Assembly (NCBI GenBank): GCA_963772935.1
Contig: CAVYZK010000004.1
Location: 434,001 to 498,000, forward strand
Source of the DNA: JANNNF01 sp963772935
GTDB taxonomy: Bacteria; Pseudomonadota; Alphaproteobacteria; Rhodobacterales; Rhodobacteraceae
Direction of reading: 5' to 3'
Length of the DNA stretch: 64,000 bases
The position numbers and the translations under genes were made by a program. The notes beneath the pieces were generated by a model. That model saw nothing but the letters and a program-made list of their open reading frames with translations, was not told where the DNA came from and ran no database searches. The number at the start of each line of letters is the position of its first letter. Position 1 is the first letter of the stretch. Positions 37,421-48,500 of this stretch are shown here, piece by piece.

Positions 37421-38278
37421 ATGTCAGACCGTTGGCGCAACCTGCCCTCGTTGTCTTCGCTGCGGGCCTTTGATGCCACGGCGCGGCATGGTGGCTTTAG
37501 CGGTGCGGGGCGGGTGCTGAACGTGACGCATGCCGCTGTGACCCAACAGGTTCGCGCATTGGAGGCGGAGTTAGGGCTGTCACTGGTGCGGCGAAAGGGG
37601 CGCAGTGTCAGCCTGACCGAGGCGGGCGAGGGGCTGGCCAAAACGCTGGGCGAGGGGTTCGGCATGATCGCCAGCGGGATCGACGATCTGCGGCGCAATG
37701 AAGGGCGGCGGCCCCTGCGCGTGGCGACCACTGTTTTTATTGCGCAATCCCTGATCCTGCCGCGCCTGCCGGAATTCTGGGCCCGCCATCCCGGCGTCGA
37801 AGTGGCGATGACTCCCGGTTTCAACACCGTCGATATTCTGGCGGAAGGGTATGATCTGGCCATTCGTTGCTGGCAACCCGAGGAGGCGGGAACACTGACC
37901 GTGCCGCTGGCCCCGTCCCGCTGGGTGGCGGCGGGGGCGCCGTCGCTGTTGGGGGAGGGGCCGGTTGATCTGGCGAGCCTGTCGTGGATCGTCGCGGATG
38001 AGGGGACGCCGAAGCTTCTTCGCCACGCCGGGATTGAACTTGCCCCCGCGCAAAGGGTGGCCATCGGCAGCCCGCATCTGGAAATCTCGGCGGCGGTGCT
38101 GGGGCTGGGGATGATCCTTGCCACGGAAGCGACCATCCGGGGTGAGTTGGCCTCGGGTCAACTGCGCGAGGTTGTCGTGCCCGGTTTTCCCGAGACCCAT
38201 TACTGTGCGACCATGCCAAGCGGGCCGCGCCGGGCCGCCACGCAGCATTTTGTTGACTGGGTACGGACGCTGTTCTGA
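37421..38278 (+). CDS. LysR-type transcriptional regulator (GcvA-like)
   Basis: 285 residues with an N-terminal winged helix (LPSLSSLRAFDATARHGGFSGAGRVLNVTHAAVTQQVRALEAELGLSLVRR) and a C-terminal periplasmic-binding-protein-like effector domain. The opening 'LPSL..LRAFDA' and VTHAAVTQQVRALE are typical of the GcvA/AmpR branch. LysR regulators usually control a divergent neighbour, but the nearest divergent frame is the doubtful small ORF, so the target is not evident. Confidence 0.88.
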   Translation: MSDRWRNLPSLSSLRAFDATARHGGFSGAGRVLNVTHAAVTQQVRALEAELGLSLVRRKGRSVSLTEAGEGLAKTLGEGFGMIASGIDDLRRNEGRRPLRVATTVFIAQSLILPRLPEFWARHPGVEVAMTPGFNTVDILAEGYDLAIRCWQPEEAGTLTVPLAPSRWVAAGAPSLLGEGPVDLASLSWIVADEGTPKLLRHAGIELAPAQRVAIGSPHLEISAAVLGLGMILATEATIRGELASGQLREVVVPGFPETHYCATMPSGPRRAATQHFVDWVRTLF

Positions 38279-38340
38279 TGTGCCGGGCATGCCCCGGCGC
38301 CGATCATCCCACCGGTTGGCAGATTTGTGACACTGCCGAC

Positions 38341-39087
38341 TCAGGCCACGTCGCGCGCCAGCAATTGCCCGGCGGGGCCGGGCTTTACCTCAAACCGGCT
38401 GATCTTGCGCACGAGGTCTGACAGTTTTGCACTGCCATAGGTGCGGGTGTCAAAATCGGGGTTGGCCTGGGTGATATACTGGCCGACCTGCCCCAGCGAA
38501 TACCATTCGCCTTCGGGGTCGATCGCCCGCATCGCGGCAATGATCAGCGGAATGGCCTTGGCCGGGGCATCCTTGGTGCCGGGTTTCGCAGCCTCTGGCG
38601 CATCGGTCCGGGCCGCAGGGCGCGGGTCTTCGCGCACATCGTCATTAACGCCAAGATTTTCTACATAGATGAAGCGTTTGCAGGCCATGCGAAAGGCCTC
38701 GGGCGTTTTCTTTTCACCAATACCGTACACATCCAGCCCCTGTTCGCGCACGCGGGCGGCGAGTCTGGTAAAATCGCTGTCAGAACTGACCAGAATAAAT
38801 CCGTCAAAAAGCCCCGAATGTAGAAAATCCATTGCGGCAATCACCAGCCCGATGTCAGAGGCATTTTTGCCCTTGGTGTTGGAGAATTGCTGATCCGCCA
38901 CCAGCCCCAGAGCCGCCACCTTCTTGGCCCAGGCATTCAGGCGCGTGGCCGACCAATCGCCATAGATCCGCCGCACTGACGCCTCACCTAAGGCAGCGAT
39001 TTCTTCGAAGATCGCTTCGGCATAGCCCGCAGGCACGTTATCCGCGTCAATCAGCACACAAAGTCGGGGGGTACGCATGTCGGCCAT
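38341..39087 (-). CDS. NYN-domain RNase-like protein with C-terminal OST-HTH/LOTUS domain
   Basis: 248 residues. The N-terminal NYN (PIN-like) nuclease domain carries the acidic residues: LCVLIDADNVPA, NASDIGLVIAAMDFLHSG and ILVSSDSDFTRLAARVREQG. A charged linker (~155-175) leads to a LOTUS/OST-HTH domain (IPLIIAAMRAIDPEGEWYSLGQVGQYITQANPDFDTRTYGSAKLSDLVRKI), a fold that binds RNA, including G-rich structured RNA. This is the bacterial Limkain/MARF1-like arrangement. Expected to be an RNA-degrading or RNA-binding factor; targets unknown. Confidence 0.88.
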   Translation of the reverse strand: MADMRTPRLCVLIDADNVPAGYAEAIFEEIAALGEASVRRIYGDWSATRLNAWAKKVAALGLVADQQFSNTKGKNASDIGLVIAAMDFLHSGLFDGFILVSSDSDFTRLAARVREQGLDVYGIGEKKTPEAFRMACKRFIYVENLGVNDDVREDPRPAARTDAPEAAKPGTKDAPAKAIPLIIAAMRAIDPEGEWYSLGQVGQYITQANPDFDTRTYGSAKLSDLVRKISRFEVKPGPAGQLLARDVA

Positions 39088-39539
39088 CTGCTGTCCTTTT
39101 TCCTGTCGTTGTGCCCGAAATGACCATGCAGGGAAAGGGGTTTAGCGGCCTGCGGGGGGCGGGGTTTGCTTTACGTTAGGGTAAACCAATGTTCGGGCAG
39201 CTTACATTAGAATCACATCTTTGACTGTATGATTAAAAATTAGGCGGTGTCATAAGTGTGGCAGACGGAATACAACCAATGCGGTATCACGGTTCCGTGA
39301 TAATCTTTTTGGGATATATGAGGCTGCAATTAAATCGCAAACGACAGTAAATTAACTCCTTGTTAACGGTTAAATGGCGTTCAGGCGATTGACGTGACCA
39401 ATTCCTTTGGGCCGTATGTTAGCGCCAGCCTTGGGGGGTGTGCATTACAATGTGAATACGTGTTTGGTTGCCCTTTTTCTGGGGCGGTTGAGTCATGTGT
39501 GCGCGCTCCTCGGTGCTTTTCAATTTCAAGGAGTACGAC
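39088..39539. other. AT-rich upstream region of the giant RTX gene
   Basis: About 450 bases without a gene, clearly more AT-rich than the surroundings. It includes the palindrome TATCACGG-TT-CCGTGATA at 39285-39302 followed by ATCTTTTT, the palindromic GTTAACGGTTAA at about 39363, and a possible weak promoter (TTGACG near 39390 with TATGTT near 39415, spacing too long at about 20). The length and composition suggest a long 5' UTR or multi-site control region. Confidence 0.5.
39285..39302. promoter_or_regulatory. Operator-like palindrome upstream of the giant adhesin
   Basis: TATCACGGTTCCGTGATA is a perfect 8-bp inverted repeat with a 2-base centre. The centre is too short for a stable RNA hairpin, so a dimeric DNA-binding protein is the likelier reader. 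It lies about 240 bases before the start of the giant gene, the only gene it could control in that direction. Confidence 0.4.
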
Positions 39540-42500
39540 ATGAACGCGCCGATTATCGTGACCGGATCCACCGTTGCCAATGCCGCTTTCGCAGAAGATG
39601 CGTTGCTACAGGGGCCATCCAACACCCACTCGGTCACAGCGACGCAGCGTATTTCCTTCTCGGATGCCGGAACCGGTGTGGGCCCTGCGGCCCCCGGTGC
39701 AGGCGAGGCGCATAACCTGCTGCTGACGGCCCCCGGCAATGCGGTTTCTGGCGCGGTGCTGTCTGCCGTCATCATCAACGAGGCCACCGGGCCAGCCGAC
39801 ACCCAGGGCTATGTCGAGTGGTCCTATTCCGTGCCGACCGCGGCGCTGCAGTATCTGGCGGCGGGTCAGGTGCTGGTGCAGAACTACACGCTTGAAATCT
39901 TTGATCTGGATGGGCAGTCGGTCAGCCAGACGATCACCATCACCATCACCGGCACCAATGATGCGCCGGTGATCAGTGCGTCGGCCCCGTCGCATACCTT
40001 TGGCGAAGACACCACGATTTCGGCCTCCTCATCGCTGGCGTTCACGGATGTTGATGTGACGGACGGCCACACTGTTTCGACAAGTCTTACGACGGATGGT
40101 GTTACGGCGGGGATGCCCTCGGGCGTTGATCTGCTGGCGTTGTTGACGGCGACGGTCACCGAGGTCGAGCCTGCGACGGCGGGCAGCCTCAACTACAGCT
40201 TTGCCAGCCCATCGGCGAATTTCCAGTATCTTGCGGCGGGCGAGTCGGTGACGCTGACCTACACGCTGACGCTGTCGGATGGCCATTCGGGTACGGCGAC
40301 GCGGAATGTGGTCATCACGATCAACGGTGCGAATGACACGCCTGCGATTGCGGCGGTCAGCCACACGATTGTGGACACCAGTGGCGATGATACCTTTGCC
40401 AACCTGACGGGCACGCTTGCCGGCACCGATGCGGATGCGTCCGATGTGCTGGCCTATGGCATCAGCGGCGCGGTGGCGTCGGTGGAGCCGGGCTTTGATC
40501 TGCAAAACGTCACCGGCTATGGCACGATTTACCTGAATTCGGTCAGCGGTGCTTACAAGTTTGTGGCCAATGATGCCGCTGTCGAAGGGTTGAAGACGGG
40601 CGATCAGGTCATATTCACCACGACGGTTGCTGATGGCAAGGGCGGCACCAGCAGCAGCACGCTGACCATCGACCTGACCGGGGCGAACGATGCTGCCGTG
40701 ATCACAGGACGCGTCGTGGGGGCGGTCACCGAGGCGGGAGTCGTGGCGGGTGTTGCGGGTGATACGAGCGATCTTGCCCACACCGACCGCGATGCGGCCG
40801 ATGCCGATGATGTCTGGCAGGCGGCGTCTTTGACGGGCAATTATGGCAGCCTGACGATGACCTCGGCCGGGGTCTGGAGCTATGCTCTGGACGACGGCAA
40901 CGCTGCCGTTAATGCGCTGAACACGGGCGGCACGCTGACCGACAGCTTTACCGTTCTGACCGAAGATGGCACTCAACAGGTGATCAATGTCACCATCAAC
41001 GGGACCAATGATGCGTCCATTTCCGTTGGTTCAGGGGGGACTCTGTCTGAAGCCGGTGGGGTGCTGAACGGCAGCAATGCCACGCCGACTCTGACGGGCG
41101 ATATCAACCACACCGATGTGGACAACACGAATGACCTGTGGACTGCGGCCACGATCACCGCCGCCCATGGCACGCTGGTGATTGGCACCGATGGCGCATG
41201 GACCTACACCACCGATCAGGCGAATGCAGATGTGCAGGGGCTGTCTTCGGCGGCTGACAGCCTGGTGGATACCATCATGGTGTCCTCGTCTGATGGCACC
41301 CTTCATGCGGTCACGGTGACAATCACCGGGGCGGATGATGCGGCGGTTATCGCAGGCACCATCACGGGTGCTGTGACCGAGGCCGGGGGTGTCGCCAACG
41401 GCACGCCGGGCACGCCAACGGCGACGGGCCTGCTGACCCACACCGATGTTGACGCGGACGACGCCGACAACACTTTCACGGCATCGAACCAGAGCAGCGC
41501 CTATGGCTCTTTGGTTTTGCTGGCTGATGGGAACTGGACCTATGCGCTGAACAACAACGCGACTGAAGTGCAGGCGCTGAACGGCAACAGCCATGACGAT
41601 GTGTTCACCGTCACCACCTCGGGCGGGACCACGCAAACCATCACCATCACGATCACCGGGGCCAACGACGCGGCGGTGATCACCGGCACCACGTCTGGCA
41701 CGGTGACCGAGGCCGGGGGCGTGGCGAATGCAACGGCTGGCACACCATCGGTCAGCGCGGACCTGAACGCGACCGATGTGGACAACACAGCCGACCTGTG
41801 GACCGCTGCCAGTGTGGCTGACGCACATGGCACCTTTGCCATCACCACGGCGGGTGTGTGGACGTATACGCTGGATAACACTCTGGCGGCAACGCAGGCA
41901 CTGGCTTCGGGCGCGGTCGTCAACAAGACCTTCACTGTGACCACGACCGATGGCACCGAGCAGGTCGTATCGGTTCAGGTGAACGGCGCGAACGATGCGC
42001 CCACCGGCATCGCGTCGGTGGCTGGGATTGTGGCCTATACGGATGCCGCCAACAGCACGACTGAAACCAACATGGCAGCCACGGGCACCGGAACCCAAGG
42101 CGTGCGTGGCGGCAGCTTTACCGTGTCCGATGTGGACAGCGGCGCAGTTCTGACAGTCAATGACCTTGATGCGTTCACCTCGGCAGACCTCAACGCGATC
42201 CGCGCCTCTGCCATATTCGATTGGTCGAACGCGTCTGGCAGCCTTGGCACATCGACTGGGTTGACCAGCGGCGCGCCCACTGCCGGAACAATCCCGACGA
42301 CCGGGGGGCTGTCCACTGCCGACCGGGCCGATATTCTGAACGCTTTCGACTTCACCGCGACAACCCAGCCGGATGGCTCGCTGGTCATCAACTGGTCGTT
42401 CGACCGTGACATCCTCACCGGTAGTGGGTTCGGCAACACAGTTGACTCCAACGCCACTCTGCCGCTGCCAACAACCATCGGATCGCTGGATCTGGATTTC

Positions 42501-45500
42501 CTTGCAGCGGGCGAAACGCTGACTGTGACCTTCCCGGTTGTCGTGCGGGATCAGTTCGGTGCCTCGCATACCGTCAACGTGCCGATCACGTTTACCGGTG
42601 GCAATGACGCCCCGACTGGCACCGAAAACTGGACGGTAAATCTGACAGAAGGCAGTGCAGTTACATCTGGCGACGGGTCCGGCGCGGGTACTAACAATAC
42701 GCTGACGGGCTCGTTGAGCAGCGGCGTACATACCGTCGTCGTGGTCGATTCGACCGTGAACGCCAATGATGTGAACGGTACTTTCGCCCTCGCCTACAGC
42801 GATAATGACCGCACCGATGTTGTGCATACCGTGGCGCGACGGCGCTTTCTTCGTCCGTCTGGTCAACCGGCAGCACGCCTGCTGGCGATTTCTCAACCTT
42901 CATGACGCCGTCGCTGACCCAGCGTCCTGCTGCGGGCGGTACCGGCCAGATCAACTGGACCTTCAGCGCGCCCTGACGCAGCGTTTGATTTCCTTGCCGC
43001 AGGTCAGACCCTGACCCTGACCTATCAGTTCAACGTGACGGATGAGGATGGCCTTTCCACCACCTCGGCGGACCGCACCATCACGGTGACCGTCACCGGC
43101 ACCAATGACGTGCCGACCATCAGCGCCGCCAGCACCGCCACGGGAATTGACGAGGCGGGCAGCACGCCGGGTCTTGCCATTGTTTCGGGCGAGTTGTCGG
43201 GTGTGGCGGGCGCGAACTGGACCGATCTGGACACGACCGAGGATGCGGGCCTTGCCATCACCCTTGGCAGCTTTGACGCGGCCCCACAGGCTGCGCTGAG
43301 CTTTACCAACGCCCTGCCGAGCGGCGGGATTGCAAACTATGCCGTGATCACCGGCACCTATGGCTCGCTCTACCTGCAGGCCGATGGCAGCTATACCTAT
43401 GTGCTTGATAACATGGACGCTGACACGCAGGCGCTGGACGATCTCAGCAGCGTGACCGAGGTGTTCCACTACACCATCGCCGATGCGCAAAACGCCACCG
43501 CCACCCAGACCCTGACGATCAGCGTGACGGGCACCAGCGATGCGCCGGTGATTGCAGGCGGGCCGCAGACGGGTGGGGTTTATACTGCCCGCACGCTGGC
43601 TTATGTGGTTGAGGCTGGCACCAACCCTGCTGTGGCGCATGGCTTTGAAACCACGGTCAATCAGGATGATCTGATCGGGGCGGCTTTGGGTGCCGATCCG
43701 ACCGCTGTGGCGTCTGTGCTGGCCGCGGTTCTGGCCGACCTTCCGGCCGGGGCCACGCAGGCTGATGCGATTGCGCAGGTCTGGGATTACCTCGATGACG
43801 GCTATGTCGCGGGGAACAATTACTACAACGTCGCGCTCAATCAGGCGTTCGCCTACCTTGGCCTCGCCTATGCCGAGTATCTGGCCGATGGTGGCCAGCC
43901 GCTGACCGATATCACCGTCAAGTATCAGCCGGACGGGGCGTTCTACACTCCTGATGGTCAGCCGGACCGTCTGCAATCGCTGCATGACAACCTGCTGGGC
44001 AACCTGAACGTTGTCGGGCTGGCCGACCGGTTTGGCGCAGGCTCGCCGATCCACACGGCCATTCTGGATGCGATGGAGGATGCGGGCGTTCTGAACCTGC
44101 TGAACCGCCCGGTGTTCAGCGGCGAGCAGACCAGCAATGCGGCGCTGACAGCCGCGTTTGACGTGGCCAACGGCTACTTGCCGGCGGCTTCGGGCGTGTT
44201 CACCGCCACCGATGCTGAAGGCGACACGCTGACATGGTCGGTCACGGGGCCGGACACCTACGGCACCATGGCGATTGATGCGGCGACCGGGGCCTGGGCG
44301 TACACCCTTGCTGCGGGGGATGCCGATACGCTCGCCCTCGGGCTGGGCGTCAGCGCCACGCAGGTGTTCACCGCCACGGTCAGCGATGGCAACGGCGGCA
44401 CCGCCAGCCAGACCATCACCATCACGGTCACGGGCACCAACGACGTGCCGGTGATCACCACCGCCATGGGCGGCAACGCGGGCACGGTGGAGGAAGCAGG
44501 TACGGATGTCGCGGGCACCGCAACCGCGAGCGGCACCCTGACAGCCACGGACGTGGATACCGGTGAAACCGCAACCTTGGTCTGGTCCACGCCCGATACC
44601 TCGGACTATGGCACCTTCACCTTGGCCGCCAATGGAGGCTGGACGTTCACTCTTGACCAAGAGCTGGCCGACAGCCTGTCTGCGACTGCGGTGATCACGG
44701 AAACCTTCACCGCCACCGTGACCGATGTCCATGGGGCCACGGCCACGCAAGTGATCACCCTGACAATCAACGGCACCAACGACGCGCCGGTGATCACGGG
44801 CACGGCGACCGGGGCTATTACGGAACCCGCGGGCAATCCGGGGGCAGCGATCACGCCGTTGAGCGGCAGCCTTGCGTTCAGCGATGTGGATACGACGGAT
44901 CGGCCGGTTGTCACGGGCGTTACGCTGGCGGTATCTGACCTGACGGAGGCGCAGCTTGCGGCGGCCAACGGGCTGCTGGCGGCTTTCGCGGCGACTGTCG
45001 CATCCGGCGGCACCAACACGGGCGCCATCAACTGGTCGTTCAGCCCCGCCGCTGGCGCGCTGAACTTCCTGCGTGAGGCCCAGACCACCACCCTGACCTT
45101 CACCATCACGCTGAACGATGGCAATGGCGGCACCGACACCCAGGATGTGACGATCACCCTGACCGGCACCAACGACCCTGTCACTTTGCTGCCGGGGGGT
45201 GTTGAAGACGGCGCTGTGACCGAGTTGGCCGAAGGCGCGACAGGCAGCCCGTTGACCGAAACCGGCACCTTCCAGTTTTCGGACGAAGATCTGGCAGCGA
45301 ATGTGGTGCAGGTTCTGGGTGCGGGCGGCGTGGTCAACGGCGCGGGCAGCCTTGGCGGCACGCTGACCCAGATGACCGTGCAGGACATGACCAACCCGGC
45401 CGTACGGACGGTGACTTGGTCCTATTCCATCGACGACGCCCTGCTGAACGGCATGGCGCAGGGCGAATCCGCGACCGAAACCTTCACCATCCGGGTGCTG

Positions 45501-48500
45501 GATCAGGCCACGGGCGGCGTCTTGCTGCAGCCGATCACCATCACCGTCACCGGCACCAATGACCGCCCGGTGATCACCAATGTGGATGTGTCGGGCGCAC
45601 TGACGGAAGATGCCACGGTAACGCTGGCAGACAACGGCAGCATCAGCTTTGCCGATGCTGACACGACCGATCTGAGCACCGTCGTGGCGGAACTGTCCAG
45701 CAGCAGCGGTGACGTGACCCTGACCTCTGGCCAGCTTGCCACTTTTGCGGCGGCGTTCAGCCTTGGCGGCAACACCTCTGGCGCGAACGATGGCACAGTG
45801 ACATGGGCGTTCTCGACCGCGTCAACCAACGTCGATTTCCTTGCCGCAGGGGAAACGCTGGTGCTGACCTATACCGTCACTGTCACGGACGATTCCGCCA
45901 CGGCGACCGACACCGCCACCACCACTGTCACCATCACCCTGACCGGCACCAATGACGTACCGACGCTGGCGGCGGAAACCGGGGCTGTGGTGGATACGGC
46001 GGGCAATGACACCTATGCCGATCTGACCGGCACCCTTGATGGCGCTGATCTGGATGCCAGCGACTCACTGACCTACGGGTTGGCGACGGGGCAGGCGACG
46101 ACCGGTTCCTATGGCTCGCTGACGGTCAACACCAACGGCACCTACAGCTATGTGGTGAACGCGGCGGCAGTGAATGCCCTGCCCGCGGGTCCGGTGACGG
46201 ATGTGTTCAACGTGCAGGTGACGGACAGTGCAGGCGTGACCACGGTCAGCACCCTGACCGTGAACGTGACCGGCGCAAACGACATGCCCGACGCGTTGAA
46301 CGGCAATGCGAGTGGGACCGAGGATGCAGGTGTTATCACCATCGACGTGGCAAGCCTGATCAGTGACCGCGATACGGGCGATGTCCTGACCATCGTCCCG
46401 ACAGTGGATGCGGCGCAGGGCACGGTGTCTGTTTCCGGGACCGAGATCACCTTCACCCCGGCAGCCAATTTCTTTGGGCTGGCGATCATCAGCTACACGG
46501 TCACAGATGCCGGTGGGCTGACCGATACTGCGACGATCCGTGTGACTGTGGCCCCGGTGGCGGATGTGGATACCATCACCACCAACGCGACCTTGGACCC
46601 GTCCGCACTAAAGCCGGGAACGACCGATATCATCCTTGGCAGCGGCATTCAGGGCACGGGCTTTATCGTGGCCGAAGACAACGCCGATGCGCCGGGGGTT
46701 GAACTCGGCCTTTCCACCATCATGCGTCTGCAGGGCACCGCCCCGCTGGATGCAGCCGATGCAACGGGCCGCACCTTTGTGGTCCCGGCAGGGGCTGCGG
46801 CGGGGACGATCAACGAAACCGCGTCGCCCAGTGACGACGGCTATGCCCGCTGGAACATCAATCTGTCCATCGCGACCGATACAGATAACAATGGCGGCAC
46901 ACTGGGCGATCTGGATTATCGCTTCTCAATCTCGAAAGAGGGGGCGGGTGGCTTTGCCGAGGTGTTCCACTTTACCCTGGCCGAGGTTGCCGCTGCCTAT
47001 GACACCGCCTTCGGGCCGGGGGCTGGCGCTGCCTTCCTTGCGGGCGAGGTGTTCCAGCAATCGCTGAACCTGGAATTCATGTCGGTTCTGGGGGCCACGT
47101 TTGATCCGACGGCCCCTGGCCATTATCAGGTCAGCGTTGTCGCCAGCACCCATGGCGGTGCGGAACTGGTGCGCGACACGATGTTCGTGCGCGTCAACTC
47201 GGCCCCGGTCGGGGTCGATGACGTGAACGGCGCGGATGTGGTGGTTGAGGCTGGCGTCACCGCTGGCGATGCCTCTGCCATCGGCAATGTGCTGACCAAT
47301 GACACGGACCCGGACCTGTACCCGGTGGCGGATGCCGATGAACTGGTTGTGTCGGACGTCAGCTTCGGGTCCACCAGCGTTGCGGCAGGCACCGCGATTG
47401 CGGGCACCTATGGCAGCCTGACCCTGGCTGCAGACGGCAACTGGACCTACACGCTGAACGACAGCAACCCGGCAACGGCCGGACTGTCGCAGGGTGAAGT
47501 GGTGACCGAGGCGTTCACCTATACCGTGACCGACCCGGATGGGGCCTCTGACACCGCAACCCTGACCGTTACCATCACCGGCACCAATGACGCACCCGTC
47601 ATTGCAGGCGGGCCGCAGACGGGGGGTGTTTATACTGCCCGCACGCTGGCTTATGTGACCGAGGCTGGCACCAACCCTGCTGTGGCGCATGGCTTTGAAA
47701 CCACGATCAATCAGGATGATCTGATCGGGGCGGCTTTGGGTGCCGATCCGACCGCTGTGGCGTCTGTGCTGGCCGCGGTTCTGGCCGACCTTCCGGCCGG
47801 GGCCACGCAGGCTGATGCGATTGCGCAGGTCTGGGATTACCTCGATGACGGCTATGTCGCGGGGAACAATTACTACAACGTCGCGCTCAATCAGGCGTTC
47901 GCCTACCTTGGCCTCGCCTATGCCGAGTATCTGGCCGATGGTGGCCAGCCGCTGACCGATATCACCGTCAAGTATCAGCCGGACGGGGCGTTCTACACTC
48001 CTGATGGTCAGCCGGACCGTCTGCAATCGCTGCATGACAACCTGCTGGGCAACCTGAACGTTGTCGGGCTGGCCGACCGGTTTGGCGCAGGCTCGCCGAT
48101 CCACACGGCCATTCTGGATGCGATGGAGGATGCGGGCGTTCTGAACCTGCTGAACCGCCCGGTGTTCAGCGGCGAGCAGACCAGCAATGCGGCGCTGACA
48201 GCCGCGTTTGACGTGGCCAACGGCTACTTGCCGGCGGCTTCGGGCGTGTTCACCGCCACCGATGCTGAAGGCGACACGCTGACATGGTCGGTCACGGGGC
48301 CGGACACCTACGGCACCATGGCGATTGATGCGGCGACCGGGGCCTGGGCGTACACCCTTGCTGCGGGGGATGCCGATACGCTCGCCCTCGGGCTGGGCGT
48401 CAGCGCCACGCAGGTGTTCACCGCCACGGTCAGCGATGGCAACGGCGGCACCGCCAGCCAGACCATCACCATCACGGTCACGGGCACCAACGACGTGCCG

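Noticed and set aside
42780..43034. Programmed ribosomal frameshifting or two separate genes in the giant locus
   Set aside because: There are no slippery heptamers; two changes (+2 then +1 excess bases) restore the frame, and the same insertion pattern is seen in eight other genes.
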